From: Portibacter lacus | GTDB taxonomy: Bacteria; Bacteroidota; Bacteroidia; Chitinophagales; Saprospiraceae | Direction of reading: 5' to 3' | Length of the DNA stretch: 64,000 bases | Assembly: GCF_021533215.1 (NCBI RefSeq) | Contig: NZ_JAJNKA010000004.1 | Location: forward strand, 124,001-188,000 | In this document: positions 1 through 9,229 of the stretch, piece by piece | Layout of the letters: the number at the start of each line of letters is the position of its first letter | Numbering within the stretch: position 1 is the first letter of the stretch | Position numbers and translations under genes: made by a program | The notes under the pieces: model-generated | The model's input: the letters and a program-made list of their open reading frames with translations, nothing else | Databases searched by the model: none | Told to the model about the DNA's origin: nothing

Positions 1-1175
1 ATAGAATAAATAAGAAGATTGTCATTATAGCAGAAGAGATTCCTGAACTACCAGGATTAAATAACATGCCTGTTATAGAAAATCTATTCGGATCTAATCC
101 ATTATTCTTATTACAATTTGGCGCTGATCTTCATTTAATCGGAATCGATGTAGATGGACAGGGAGCAACTAATATATTTGACACCGATCCTACAGTAGGT
201 GCAACTATGTCCATATTTGTAAATAGATGTAGACTGCATAACACCTTAGATGATATTTTCGATGAAGCAGCAGATGGTGGTATTACAGAAACGAATCTTA
301 AGAGAGCAATCTTTAAAAACTCTTTTATCTATGATTCTGGAAGTGGGCACGGCATTTATCTGAAGAGTTTTTACGGTGAGAGTAAGTTCGTAATTGAAAA
401 TGTAACGTTCTGGAATTTGGGAGAGCAGTTTATGTGGATCAGACATCATCCTGCGGGCATAACCCAACCATACTTGTTCAATCATAATACTGGATACTCT
501 TTATCTACAGATTTAGTAGATAATAAAGAATTACTTGGAAATTCTGATAACCCAACTACAGAATCATTATTAGATATTGCGGTACAAAACAATATTTTCC
601 ACACACAATTATCTGCTAATGAAGGTTCACTCAAGTTCGATAATACTTCTGAACAACATAATATTAATATCAATAACAATGTACTATTTAATGTTCAACC
701 AATTTTTGATGTAGGAGGTACCATTGGAAAATCTGACAATATGATTGATGTAGATCCAATGTTTGTAGATCCAGACAATGGTGACTTTACAGTAATGAAT
801 AGCGCTTTATATGGAGGTGCTACAGACGGAGAAATAATTGGAGCGACCTACTGGCATCCTGACTTCGTAGATGATTTTGCAGATTTATCTGTAGGAATTA
901 AAGAATACGAATTCGCTGAAGTTGATCTTTCTTATAGTCCGAATCCTTTTTTAAATAGTGTAGATGTTTCCTTTACTTTGGAAAACAGTGCTTCTGTCCA
1001 ATTAGAAATTTATGACATCAACGGTGCGAAGCTACAAACAGTTATGGATGATAAATTCCAAGCTGGAAGTCATACACAAAGTATTAATGTGAATGCATTA
1101 ACACCAGGTGTTTATTTCTTCAGATTATCCTCTGGTAAAAAATTCACCACTAGAAAATTAGTTAAAATAAAGTAA
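1..1175 (+). CDS. Secreted beta-helix protein (DUF5123/DUF4957-like), 5'-truncated, with T9SS type A sorting domain
   Basis: The reading frame is open from base 3 at the window edge, so the N-terminus lies outside the window; the first Met at 66 is internal. The middle of the protein alternates short hydrophobic strands with Asn-rich turns (for example the Asn-rich stretch coded near 660-690), as in right-handed parallel beta-helices. Its layout resembles the DUF5123/DUF4957 proteins that accompany pectate/alginate-type lyases in Bacteroidota. The last ~80 residues form a Por_Secre_tail: SPNPF near the start, then YDINGAKLQ, then LTPGVYFFRL and a basic end, so it should cross the outer membrane by T9SS and be surface-attached or released. 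A terminator follows at 1199. The GH105 and DUF4861 genes downstream support a polysaccharide-binding or lyase role, but no catalytic residues can be assigned. Confidence 0.75.
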   Translation, partial: RINKKIVIIAEEIPELPGLNNMPVIENLFGSNPLFLLQFGADLHLIGIDVDGQGATNIFDTDPTVGATMSIFVNRCRLHNTLDDIFDEAADGGITETNLKRAIFKNSFIYDSGSGHGIYLKSFYGESKFVIENVTFWNLGEQFMWIRHHPAGITQPYLFNHNTGYSLSTDLVDNKELLGNSDNPTTESLLDIAVQNNIFHTQLSANEGSLKFDNTSEQHNININNNVLFNVQPIFDVGGTIGKSDNMIDVDPMFVDPDNGDFTVMNSALYGGATDGEIIGATYWHPDFVDDFADLSVGIKEYEFAEVDLSYSPNPFLNSVDVSFTLENSASVQLEIYDINGAKLQTVMDDKFQAGSHTQSINVNALTPGVYFFRLSSGKKFTTRKLVKIK

Positions 1176-1198
1176 GTAGACTTATTCATATTCAGTTT

Positions 1199-1232
1199 AG
1201 GAGGTTGCAATTATTGCATCCTCCTATTTTTT
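1199..1232 (+). terminator. Intrinsic terminator after the beta-helix gene
   Basis: An inverted repeat runs AGGAGG-T-TGCA, a 5-nt loop, then TGCA-T-CCTCCT. It pairs as 6 bp plus 4 bp with one T:T mismatch, and an ATTTTTT tract follows at once. It sits 24 bases after the stop codon of the upstream gene and separates it from the DUF4861 gene. Confidence 0.8.
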
Positions 1233-1248
1233 AACTTCTTCAATTAAC

Positions 1249-2478
1249 ATGATGATTTCGCTTAGATCTTTTTCATATTTATTCATGCTTTCAGTTGCAC
1301 TACTAAGTTGTAAACAAGTTGAAAAATCTAAGGCTTCGTATTCTTTAGAGAATAAGCTGAATGCTGATAGAATGGATGAGATAATAAAACTTAATCTTTC
1401 AGATGTATTGTCCAAGTTAAAGGTTGATGAAAAAAGTCTCGCATTATCTGTTCCATATCAATTAATAGATACCGATGTAGATGGAAAGAATGATCAACTG
1501 ATTTTCCTTTCTGATTTTAAAGGTAAAGAATTAAAAAACATTAATCTTCAAGAACTACTAACTACAGAAACTTTAGAATTTCCTAAAAGAACACAAGCTG
1601 AAATTTCACATAAAGTAAGTGGAAAGTGGGAAGGTCGAGAATATATAGGTGGACATTTTGAAAACACGAATCATTTAGCTGTTCCACCAGAACATACCGA
1701 TCACAGTTGGTTTATACGATATGAAGGACCAGGCTGGGAAAGCGATAAAGTAGGATACCGATTTTACCTTGATTGGAGAAATGCCACAGATATTTTTGGT
1801 AAAAAAACACCCAATATGGTTTTGCAGGATGTTGGTCAAGATGGATTCGATTCTTATCATGAAGAGGCAGATTGGGGAATGGATGTACTAAAAGTCGGAG
1901 AATCCTTAGGAGTTGGTTCACTGGGAATGTGGCTTAACAATAAAGCAGAAAGAGTAGCTGAAACTTCAAATCTAGATGTAAAAATTCTAGACAATGGGAA
2001 CATTTTCTCTAGGTTTAGAACGAGCTATAATAATTGGAACATCGATAATAAAAAAATAACCCTATTATCAGATATATCAATTGCAGCAGGGAGTAGAATG
2101 TCACATCAAGAAATTACTCTAAGTGAAAACGTGGATAACATTTGCACTGGAATAGTAAAACATAAAAATGGATCATTGATCAGCATGTCGAATAAGAGAA
2201 ATTCCGGATGGGGATACCTTGCAACCTATGGAAAACAGTCCTTAAACGATGACAATCTGGGAATGGCTGTCCTTTTCAAAAACGATGATTTAATAGAAGT
2301 AACAGAGGATGATCACAGTCATGTGCTAGTCTTGAAACCTAAGTTCAAAAAGCTGGATTACTTCTTTCTTGCTGCATGGGAACTTGAAAAAGATGGCATT
2401 ACCTCAGAAGCTGATTTTATAAAATACTTAAATGAAAGTGTAGAAGCCCTTAACCAACCTATTACCATCAACAATTAA
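1249..2478 (+). CDS. DUF4861 family lipoprotein
   Basis: This 409-residue protein has a lipoprotein signal: a hydrophobic run ending LLSC, with the lipidated Cys at about residue 21. The body matches what I know of DUF4861 proteins of Bacteroidota polysaccharide utilisation loci. The signature is the YEGPGWESDKVGYRFYLD segment near residues 153-170, followed by a WRNA/DIFGKK block and a DWGMDVLKVG block. The family has no biochemically settled function that I can name, but it is repeatedly found beside polysaccharide lyases and GH88/GH105 enzymes, as here. Two adjacent Met codons (1249 and 1252) could both serve as start. It is likely anchored in the outer membrane or periplasm and transcribed with the GH105 gene 42 bases downstream. 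Confidence 0.8.
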   Translation: MMISLRSFSYLFMLSVALLSCKQVEKSKASYSLENKLNADRMDEIIKLNLSDVLSKLKVDEKSLALSVPYQLIDTDVDGKNDQLIFLSDFKGKELKNINLQELLTTETLEFPKRTQAEISHKVSGKWEGREYIGGHFENTNHLAVPPEHTDHSWFIRYEGPGWESDKVGYRFYLDWRNATDIFGKKTPNMVLQDVGQDGFDSYHEEADWGMDVLKVGESLGVGSLGMWLNNKAERVAETSNLDVKILDNGNIFSRFRTSYNNWNIDNKKITLLSDISIAAGSRMSHQEITLSENVDNICTGIVKHKNGSLISMSNKRNSGWGYLATYGKQSLNDDNLGMAVLFKNDDLIEVTEDDHSHVLVLKPKFKKLDYFFLAAWELEKDGITSEADFIKYLNESVEALNQPITINN

Positions 2479-2484
2479 AGACTT

Positions 2485-2517
2485 ATTCTATATTAAAAGT
2501 GACTCTTTTATTAGAAT
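2485..2517 (+). promoter_or_regulatory. Intercistronic hairpin before the GH105 gene
   Basis: ATTCTA...TAGAAT encloses a second stem TAAAAG-TGACT-CTTTTA, with a small internal loop (TAT opposite T). The hairpin nearly fills the 42-base gap between the DUF4861 stop and the first ATG of the GH105 gene. No T-tract follows, so it is more like an mRNA-processing or leader structure than a terminator. Its role is inferred only. Confidence 0.4.
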
Positions 2518-2520
2518 ATA

Positions 2521-3804
2521 ATGCTTAACATTATGAATAATAAAATAAAGAAATATAAAAGGATGATGAGGACTTGGAAAAGAGTAATCTATAGCGTTGC
2601 ATGTGTATTTGTTCTTATAGCATTTAAGAGTTGTACACAACTTAACAGTCAGCAACTAAAGAAGATAGAATCCATAAGTGAAGAATTACCTTGGAGTGAA
2701 AGAATGGCACTATCTATAATGAAACGCAATGATAGACTATTCATGATAGAATCACGAACTGACCCGAAATGGAGTTATACTCACGGTCTTGTTGCCCAAT
2801 CTATACTTGAAGTATACAAAACAACTGAGAATGAAAAATACTTCGTCTATGCAAAAGGATATGCTGATGACTTGATTTCTCCTGATGGTGTTATTCTAGG
2901 GTACAATATCACAGATTTTAACATAGACAATATTAACCCAGGAAAATACTTATTTGATCTTCATAAAAAAGAAAGAAATGAGAAGTATCGCATAGCAATG
3001 GAAACGTTGAGAAATCAAATTGAATGGCAACCTAGAAATACCAAGGGCGGATTCTGGCATAAATTAAGATATCCATGGCAGATGTGGTTAGATGGTTTAT
3101 ATATGGGTGGACCATTCTATGCAAGATATGCTAAGGAGCATGGTGCATATGAAGATTTTGATGATATAGCGAAGCAATTTATGTTGTTAGAAGAATATGC
3201 AAAAGAAAAACAAAACGGACTTTTTTATCATGGGTGGGATGAAAGTAAACTGCAGAAATGGTCTAACCAAGATACAGGACTTTCTCCCCATTTTTGGTCA
3301 AGAGCAATAGGCTGGTATGCAATGGCCTTGGTAGATGTTCTTGACTATTTCCCCGAAGATCATCCAAATAGAAAAGATCTCATTAGAATATTAAATAATC
3401 TCATGGAGTCCATTACTCCGTTCCAAGACAAAGAAACTGGATTGTGGTCTCAGATCATGGATCTTCCTGAAAAAGAAGGTAATTACCAAGAAGCAACAGG
3501 TACCGCCATGTTTTCATATGTTATGTTGAAAAGTGTTCGCCTTGGATATATTGATCAAAAATTTTATCAAATAGGAGCTAAAGCACATTCGGGACTTACT
3601 GAACATCTTATCGTTATCAATAATGACGGAGAAATTAACCTAACTAAGTGCTGCGCCGTTGCTGGACTTGGAGGAACTCCCTATAGAGACGGTTCTTATG
3701 ATTACTACGTGAATGAAGAAATTAGAAGTAATGATCCGAAAGGGACAGGACCATTTATCTTAGCAAGTCTTGAATTAGAAAAATCCCAAAATAAAACTAA
3801 ATAG
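2521..3804 (+). CDS. Glycoside hydrolase family 88/105, unsaturated rhamnogalacturonyl-type hydrolase
   Basis: This predicted (alpha/alpha)6-barrel enzyme removes the 4,5-unsaturated uronic acid left at the non-reducing end of oligosaccharides by polysaccharide lyases. The family signature is clear: YPWQMWLDGLYMGGPFYARY (about residues 184-203) carries Asp191, which aligns with the catalytic Asp of YteR-type enzymes. SPHFWSRAIGWY and a C-terminal block CCAVAGLGGTPYRDGSYDYY are also diagnostic. The N-terminus is basic, then hydrophobic to FKSC, so it is exported, possibly as a lipoprotein with a non-canonical lipobox. ATG codons at 2521, 2533, 2563 and 2566 are all in frame; a start at 2563 would give a more usual signal length. 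The gene ends in TAGTG, overlapping the sugar dehydrogenase by one base, so the two are translationally coupled. Confidence 0.88.
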   Translation: MLNIMNNKIKKYKRMMRTWKRVIYSVACVFVLIAFKSCTQLNSQQLKKIESISEELPWSERMALSIMKRNDRLFMIESRTDPKWSYTHGLVAQSILEVYKTTENEKYFVYAKGYADDLISPDGVILGYNITDFNIDNINPGKYLFDLHKKERNEKYRIAMETLRNQIEWQPRNTKGGFWHKLRYPWQMWLDGLYMGGPFYARYAKEHGAYEDFDDIAKQFMLLEEYAKEKQNGLFYHGWDESKLQKWSNQDTGLSPHFWSRAIGWYAMALVDVLDYFPEDHPNRKDLIRILNNLMESITPFQDKETGLWSQIMDLPEKEGNYQEATGTAMFSYVMLKSVRLGYIDQKFYQIGAKAHSGLTEHLIVINNDGEINLTKCCAVAGLGGTPYRDGSYDYYVNEEIRSNDPKGTGPFILASLELEKSQNKTK

Positions 3805-5429
3805 TGATCAAAACCATACTGTTTTCAGTCATTTGCATTATATGCCAAGTTTCCGTTTATGCCCAAACAAACAACCCTATACCAGAACGCATAACACCAT
3901 CTGGGATTTTAGTAACCTTAGAGGAATCCATTATTATTCAACCCTCAAATAATAGTGATCCTAAAGCAAGAATTAATATGCTGAGGGAAATTCCAGATGG
4001 TTCTGGTAGGAAGGCTATTATTGATTTAAGAGGAATCTTGTGGATCACTAATAATGATTCACACTCCCCATTTCTCAAAATCAAGGACTATAGCGATAAT
4101 TTCATTGATGCTCCTGGTAAGGGGACTGGTTTTGGTGCATTTGCATTTCATCCAGACTATGAGGATAACGGATTGCTTTATACAACCCATTCAGAATCAG
4201 CAAACAGCGCTGAGGCTGATTTCAAACCCGAAGCCTTCGATATTATAGAACTTCAGTGGGTCTTAACGGAATGGAAAAATGATGATCCTAGCAGCGCTAC
4301 CTTTTCCGGCACACACAGAGAATTGATTCGAGCTGAATTTCCAAGTGCTTTGCACGGATTTCAAGATTTGCAGTTTAACCCTACAGTCGATTCTGAAGAT
4401 GAAGACTTTGGTCTATTATATCTCTGTATTGGTGATGGTGGCTCATCCTTGCACTTCAAAAGCGAAAATCTAAATGAAAAGTCTTCATTCTTGGGGTCTA
4501 TTTTCAGAATTGATCCGCTGGGAAATAACAGCACAAATGGCAAATACGGTATCCCCGCCTCGAATCCATTTTTTGATGATGAAGAAGCAACTCAAGAATT
4601 GTTTGCCTATGGATTTAGAAATCCGCACAGAATCAGTTGGGATTCAGAAGGTGATCATACTATGTTTATCGGAGATATCGGTGAGAAAAACATTGAAGAA
4701 TTAAATATCGGAATAGCTGGTGCTAATTATGGTTGGGACAAGCGAGAAGGAACCTTTAAATATGATCGACCATTAGGTAGAGATTTTGTTTATGACTTAC
4801 CCGAGGATGACAGTATCTACGATTACACCTACCCTGTCGCTCAGTATGACCATGATGATGGCGTTGCAATTGTAGGTGGGTATGTCTACCGAGGAAATGT
4901 AATTCCTGAACTGACAGGTCATTATATTTTTGGTGATATTCCGACTGGTAGATTATTTCATGTCCCTGTGGAAGATCTTGTACTAGGTGGCCCTCTTGCT
5001 AAGATTAAAGAATTACGACTTTTAAGTGAAGATGGAAATGCTACCACATTAAATAAGTTATCACAATCCAGTAGAGCAGACTTAAGATTCGGGATCGATG
5101 ATTCAGGTGAAATTTACTTTTTAACAAAAGCGGATGGAATTGTTCGCAAATTTAAAGCTCCTACATCAAGTGACCATAAAACAATTGCTGAAAAAGATGA
5201 GGTTAATATCTTTCCGAATCCAAGTCAAGGAATTATAACGATTCAGGTAAGTCCTACAGAAATCGGCCAACCTTATGAAATATTAAGCATAGATGGAAGT
5301 ATTGTGAAATCAGGTAAATTTATCGATGTAAACACTCAAATAAACTTATCTGAAGTTCCCCTGGGCACCTATATTTTATCATATGGTTCAGTAATTAAAA
5401 AAGCTAAAGAGATCGTTATTTCAGAATAA
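3804..5429 (+). CDS. Secreted PQQ-dependent sugar dehydrogenase (GSDH fold) with T9SS type A tail
   Basis: This 541-residue protein starts at GTG 3804 inside the stop of the GH105 gene (TAGTG); the start is supported by the signal peptide that follows at once (ending VYAQ). The body is a six-bladed propeller of the soluble glucose/sorbosone dehydrogenase family. Recognisable blocks are FAFHPDY, LLYLCIGDGG, YGFRNPHRISWD, ANYGWDKREG and VGGYVYRG. Such enzymes oxidise aldoses with PQQ as cofactor. The last ~75 residues are a T9SS sorting domain (NIFPNPSQG...YEILSIDG...LGTYIL), so it is exported beyond the outer membrane. Its place behind a GH105 gene suggests it acts on sugars released from an acidic polysaccharide. 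The substrate cannot be told, and some family members lack activity on free glucose. It converges with trmH, 16 bases away. Confidence 0.85.
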   Translation: MIKTILFSVICIICQVSVYAQTNNPIPERITPSGILVTLEESIIIQPSNNSDPKARINMLREIPDGSGRKAIIDLRGILWITNNDSHSPFLKIKDYSDNFIDAPGKGTGFGAFAFHPDYEDNGLLYTTHSESANSAEADFKPEAFDIIELQWVLTEWKNDDPSSATFSGTHRELIRAEFPSALHGFQDLQFNPTVDSEDEDFGLLYLCIGDGGSSLHFKSENLNEKSSFLGSIFRIDPLGNNSTNGKYGIPASNPFFDDEEATQELFAYGFRNPHRISWDSEGDHTMFIGDIGEKNIEELNIGIAGANYGWDKREGTFKYDRPLGRDFVYDLPEDDSIYDYTYPVAQYDHDDGVAIVGGYVYRGNVIPELTGHYIFGDIPTGRLFHVPVEDLVLGGPLAKIKELRLLSEDGNATTLNKLSQSSRADLRFGIDDSGEIYFLTKADGIVRKFKAPTSSDHKTIAEKDEVNIFPNPSQGIITIQVSPTEIGQPYEILSIDGSIVKSGKFIDVNTQINLSEVPLGTYILSYGSVIKKAKEIVISE

Positions 5430-5445
5430 TTTCATCACTTTTCTG

Positions 5446-6093
5446 CTACTTAATAATCCTAGCTTTGTCTCCTTTGTGTTGAATAAGATTACGCTGCCGA
5501 TAATCTTGGTGTAGAACTTCTTGTTCGGTAGATAGGATTTCGGGATTAAATAACTTTGCTTCTGATCGTTGGCGAAGTGCTTCATAGGCACTTACTGCAA
5601 AAGCAACAGAAATATTCAGGCTTTGGACCATACCCACTTGTGGAATAATATAGTTTCCATCGATATAGCTTAAGGCTTCTTCTGTCAATCCTTCATGCTC
5701 ATTTCCTAAGACGATAGCTGTAGATTTCACAAAGTCAATGTCATATAACGAAATACTATCTTGGGCTAAGTGAGTTCCCAATATCTGATCGTAATGTTTT
5801 CTTAGTTCAGCAAAACACTTCGCATAGTCATCGTAAACATATACATCCACCCATTTTCTTGCACCTGAAGACGCATTTATTCCAAGCTCAATTTTATCCC
5901 AAACTCGTGCGTCTGAAACCAAAAGGTAAACTCTAGGAATCCCAACTGCATCACATGTTCTGATAACTGCGCCAATATTATGCGGATCATGAACATTTTC
6001 GAGTAATACAGCGAGACCCATTTGGCGATTAGATGCCAATTTCTTAATCTTTGCAGATCGTTCTTCCGTCAGATGTACTGGATACTTAGTCAA
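5446..6093 (-). CDS. trmH: TrmH-family (SpoU) tRNA 2'-O-methyltransferase
   Basis: This 215-residue cytosolic SPOUT methyltransferase uses SAM to methylate a ribose 2'-OH, most likely tRNA Gm18. All three SPOUT motifs are visible: motif 1 NVHDPHNIGAVIRTCDAVG (residues 33-51, with the catalytic Arg at 45), motif 2 IVLGNEHEGL, and motif 3 IPQVGMVQSLNISVAFAVS, which forms the trefoil knot and binds SAM. The length is close to E. coli TrmH. There is no long N-terminal RNA-binding domain of the TrmB/RlmB type, which favours TrmH over the rRNA enzymes. Its start overlaps the end of the upstream lipoprotein gene by 8 bases, so it is the last gene of the guaA operon. Confidence 0.85.
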   Translation of the reverse strand: MTKYPVHLTEERSAKIKKLASNRQMGLAVLLENVHDPHNIGAVIRTCDAVGIPRVYLLVSDARVWDKIELGINASSGARKWVDVYVYDDYAKCFAELRKHYDQILGTHLAQDSISLYDIDFVKSTAIVLGNEHEGLTEEALSYIDGNYIIPQVGMVQSLNISVAFAVSAYEALRQRSEAKLFNPEILSTEQEVLHQDYRQRNLIQHKGDKARIIK

Positions 6094-7453
6094 TTTTCAC
6101 AAACTTATTTCCCTTGTATTGAATAAGATCAAGATGCTCATTCTCAAGGTATTTTATATGTTCAAATTGCTCATCTTGCTCATCATAGATCTTCTGAATA
6201 TTATACGCAGTCTGTAAATATCGATTTCGATCTTGCTCTAAATAGAGTTGGAAATTTATCCCATACTTTACCAAATTACTTCCGATAAAATTAATCATAT
6301 CATATCCTTCGAAAGCATCTGAAGTCGGCAAATCGCCATATTTATCATAGAACTTCCTCATAAATGTCTTCACTCTCTCGTCTTCCCAATCAACAAATTC
6401 TGACACGCAAGTTCTTATGTTCAAGTTCTTATAAAAATCGAAATCAATCTTTTCAGAATCAAAAAGAATTGGCATTCCATAAACGAATACTTCGGCTCTA
6501 CCTCGCTCTATATTCAACCTTCTCAAAACAGAATAAATAAAGTCTTCATCATTATAATTCCAATTCGGAAGGATGATCGCTTTCTTTCCGCCGCCTACAA
6601 ACAAATTACTGAAAGCAAAGTCTGCATAGTTTAAAGAATCATCATTTATGAAATACTCTTTCAGCTCATTTCCATTATTGAAGTCATTAATAGCCGAATA
6701 GGTTCTTTGGAAATATCTGAATCGGTTCTTATCTGAATTAATATTCCTGCCTACGAGTACAATCTCATCTGCTGTGAAATTCTGATTAACGTGATCTATT
6801 AATTTAAAATAATGAGAAGATAGCGAAGGTCTTAATTGTATATAATAAGGATTCTCATCCGTGATTTTTGTACTCGACAACCATGGGGATATAACAGCCG
6901 TTTTGCTTTCTTTGCCATATTCCGCTGTTAGAGATAATCCGTTTCTATCATATGGGCCCACGATCACATCGAAATCTTTGACTTCACCTCTCTCTATCTT
7001 TCCGCGAACGACTTCAGGACTTCTTTCACTGTCCATCACTTTCACTTCGAAATGATGACCTTCTTGATCAAATTCCTCCAGCGCCAATTTCACACCCGCG
7101 TAATAGTTGACAAATTTTTGATCTCCACCATCATTCACATCGTAATTAGAATCAGATGCATTAAAAGGAATAAACATTCCAATTTTATAAGTATCCTTTT
7201 TATAAGCACTAAAATCGTCTTCGATTTCAATGATCTGAGGATCTTTTTTGATAGGTGAAACTTCAGACTCTGGAATTTCTGTTAATTCCATTGTATCCAT
7301 CGCTGTTTCAGTTCTGTCCTTGACGACATTATCTTTATTCTTATCTCTGGCACTATTAAATAATCCACAACCAGAAGTAAAAATCATTAAGCCTAAAAGC
7401 AATATAATTTTACTCCCACTCAATAGTGGCCGGAGGTTTCGTACTGATGTCAT
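6086..7453 (-). CDS. Periplasmic binding protein type 1 (PBP1) lipoprotein, LivJ/Peripla_BP_6-like
   Basis: The N-terminus reads as a lipoprotein signal ending FTSGC (Cys at residue 29), followed by an Asp/Lys-rich linker. From about residue 88 it has the type-1 periplasmic-binding fold: YKIGMFIPF, then [28 protein letters not shown] and a C-terminal [12 protein letters not shown]. This is the Leu/Ile/Val-binding type of domain found in ABC receptors and in LpoA-like peptidoglycan regulators. No transporter genes are nearby. Proteins of this kind commonly follow guaA in Bacteroidota, often with LysM domains, which are absent here. The ATG at 7453 overlaps the guaA 3' end by 44 bases; a TTG at 7423 is an alternative start with a 14-base overlap. 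The ligand is unknown. Confidence 0.78.
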   Translation of the reverse strand: MTSVRNLRPLLSGSKIILLLGLMIFTSGCGLFNSARDKNKDNVVKDRTETAMDTMELTEIPESEVSPIKKDPQIIEIEDDFSAYKKDTYKIGMFIPFNASDSNYDVNDGGDQKFVNYYAGVKLALEEFDQEGHHFEVKVMDSERSPEVVRGKIERGEVKDFDVIVGPYDRNGLSLTAEYGKESKTAVISPWLSSTKITDENPYYIQLRPSLSSHYFKLIDHVNQNFTADEIVLVGRNINSDKNRFRYFQRTYSAINDFNNGNELKEYFINDDSLNYADFAFSNLFVGGGKKAIILPNWNYNDEDFIYSVLRRLNIERGRAEVFVYGMPILFDSEKIDFDFYKNLNIRTCVSEFVDWEDERVKTFMRKFYDKYGDLPTSDAFEGYDMINFIGSNLVKYGINFQLYLEQDRNRYLQTAYNIQKIYDEQDEQFEHIKYLENEHLDLIQYKGNKFVKID

Positions 7454-8951
7454 AAACTACTCGATTAATCCCTTTAACTTTATTAATTATTTCACTAGAA
7501 ATCTGCGCTAATATCTCATGTGGAAGTTTGCTCCACTCCGCAGTCATTCCATCCACTGAATTTACACTTCTTAACGCAATAGTGAACTCATATGTTCGCT
7601 CATCTCCCATAACTCCAACGGACTGAACAGGTAACAATATTGCACCTGCCTGCCACACTTTGTCGTACCAACCACTTTCTTTCAAAATATTGATATAAAT
7701 ATGATCTGCCTCTTGGCATAATCTAACTTTCTCTCTGGTAATGGCACCCAATACTCTGATCGCTAATCCAGGACCTGGAAATGGATGTCTTGAAAGGATG
7801 TAATTCGGCAATCCTAATTCTGCTCCGACTCGTCTAACTTCATCTTTGAACAACATCCTCAACGGCTCTACTATCTGCAGATTCAATTTTGCTGGTAGCC
7901 CACCCACATTATGGTGTGACTTAATAGTTACAGAAGGTCCGTGAACACTTACGGATTCGATCACATCAGGATAGATCGTACCTTGACCTAACCACTTAAT
8001 ATTATCTAATTGCTTAGCTTCCTTATCGAAAACTTCGATAAATACTCTCCCGATTATCTTTCTCTTAGTCTCTGGATCCGAAACATCAGTAAGTTCATCT
8101 AAGAACTCATCATTTGCTCTTACTCCTTTCACATTTAGTCCTAATCCCTCATAAGAAACCAATACTTCCTCAAACTCATCCTTACGGAGTAAACCATTAT
8201 CTATAAATATACATTTCAGCCTGTCGCCTATGGCTCTATGGAGCAACATCGCTGCTACAGAAGAATCTACTCCACCTGATAATCCTAAAACCACAGAATC
8301 ATCACCTATTTTTTCCTTAAGTTCTGCAACACTTTGTTCAACATAAGATGCTGGCGTCCAGTCACAAGGGCAGTTACATACATCAGTCACAAAATTCTTT
8401 AACAAGGCCTTTCCTTCTAAAGAATGTGTTACTTCTGGGTGAAACTGGATACAGTATATCGGCTTGGCATATGCTCCTTCTTTAGATCGATAGGCAGCAA
8501 CTGGAATAGAATCCGTATGTGCAATAATTTCAAAGCTATCTGGAAGAACTTTAATCGTATCTCCATGCGACATCCATACCTGTGTATGACTTCCTAGTCC
8601 ATGTAGCAGGTCATCTTTCGTACGATCGATAGACATCATTGCCTTTCCATATTCTCTGTGGTCAGATCGCACAACATCACCGCCTAATTTCTGAGCAATA
8701 TATTGAGCGCCGTAGCATACACCTAGAACAGGAACTTTCCCGATGAACGCATCCAGATTGACCTGAAGTGCACTTTCATCTTTCACAGAAAAGGGACTGC
8801 CTGAAAGGATTATTCCCTTCACAGATTCGTCTAGGTCAATGGTTTTAGAAAATGGATGGATTTCGCAGTAAACATTTAGTTCACGGAGTCGTCTCGCAAT
8901 AAGCTGAGTATATTGTGAGCCGAAATCAAGTATTATTATCTTTGCAGTCAT
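7410..8951 (-). CDS. guaA: GMP synthase (glutamine-hydrolysing)
   Basis: This 513-residue enzyme makes GMP from XMP, ATP and glutamine in purine synthesis. The class I glutamine amidotransferase domain is N-terminal: [14 protein letters not shown] (8-21), nucleophile Cys79 in GVCYGAQ, and the His of [11 protein letters not shown]. The PP-loop ATP pyrophosphatase domain follows with [19 protein letters not shown]. The C-terminal dimerisation domain has [13 protein letters not shown] and ends [16 protein letters not shown], the normal GuaA terminus. Length and motifs are complete. It is first of three minus-strand genes. A TATCTTTG element on the minus strand at 8973-8980 is a candidate promoter. 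Confidence 0.97.
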   Translation of the reverse strand: MTAKIIILDFGSQYTQLIARRLRELNVYCEIHPFSKTIDLDESVKGIILSGSPFSVKDESALQVNLDAFIGKVPVLGVCYGAQYIAQKLGGDVVRSDHREYGKAMMSIDRTKDDLLHGLGSHTQVWMSHGDTIKVLPDSFEIIAHTDSIPVAAYRSKEGAYAKPIYCIQFHPEVTHSLEGKALLKNFVTDVCNCPCDWTPASYVEQSVAELKEKIGDDSVVLGLSGGVDSSVAAMLLHRAIGDRLKCIFIDNGLLRKDEFEEVLVSYEGLGLNVKGVRANDEFLDELTDVSDPETKRKIIGRVFIEVFDKEAKQLDNIKWLGQGTIYPDVIESVSVHGPSVTIKSHHNVGGLPAKLNLQIVEPLRMLFKDEVRRVGAELGLPNYILSRHPFPGPGLAIRVLGAITREKVRLCQEADHIYINILKESGWYDKVWQAGAILLPVQSVGVMGDERTYEFTIALRSVNSVDGMTAEWSKLPHEILAQISSEIINKVKGINRVVYDISTKPPATIEWE

Positions 8952-8972
8952 ATGGTTTTATCGATATGGCTG

Positions 8973-8980
8973 CAAAGATA
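8973..8980 (-). promoter_or_regulatory. Candidate Bacteroidota -7 box for guaA
   Basis: The minus strand reads TATCTTTG, a perfect match to the Bacteroidota TAnnTTTG consensus, 21 bases upstream of the guaA ATG. No convincing TTG box is seen about 19-21 bases further up, so this rests on the -7 element and its position alone. Confidence 0.4.
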
Positions 8981-9104
8981 GGATTATTTAGAAAAGTATG
9001 AAGTGATTTAAAAATGGATATTAAAATGCTTTCCATATGTCCGCATATATAGATAAATAATTACCTAGCCTAAGCTATGAAATGATGACTACCTCGAATT
9101 TCCA

Positions 9105-9155
9105 GTAAGGAAAAAAATAGTCTGTTCATCACATTCCTTATAAGGAAATCCTTAC
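9105..9155. other. Cluster of AAGGA inverted half-sites downstream of the OmpA-like gene
   Basis: Four copies of an AAGGA/TCCTT half-site alternate in orientation: GTAAGGAA at 9105, then the perfect palindrome TTCCTTATAAGGAA at 9134-9147, which overlaps a further TAAGGA-AA-TCCTTA. A seven-A run lies at 9110-9116. This could be an operator or a poor terminator for the OmpA-like gene ending at 9230 (minus strand). The spacing of hairpin and T-run is not that of a standard terminator. Confidence 0.3.
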
Positions 9156-9229
9156 AACCAAATAAATGGATCTATAGTACACTTAGAAATTCATTAAATG
9201 CAGATGTAAATCACAATGTTACAACCGTC

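Noticed and set aside
66-1175. Taking ATG 66 as the start of the beta-helix gene
   Set aside because: The frame is open to the window edge, no signal peptide follows 66, and T9SS cargo needs one.
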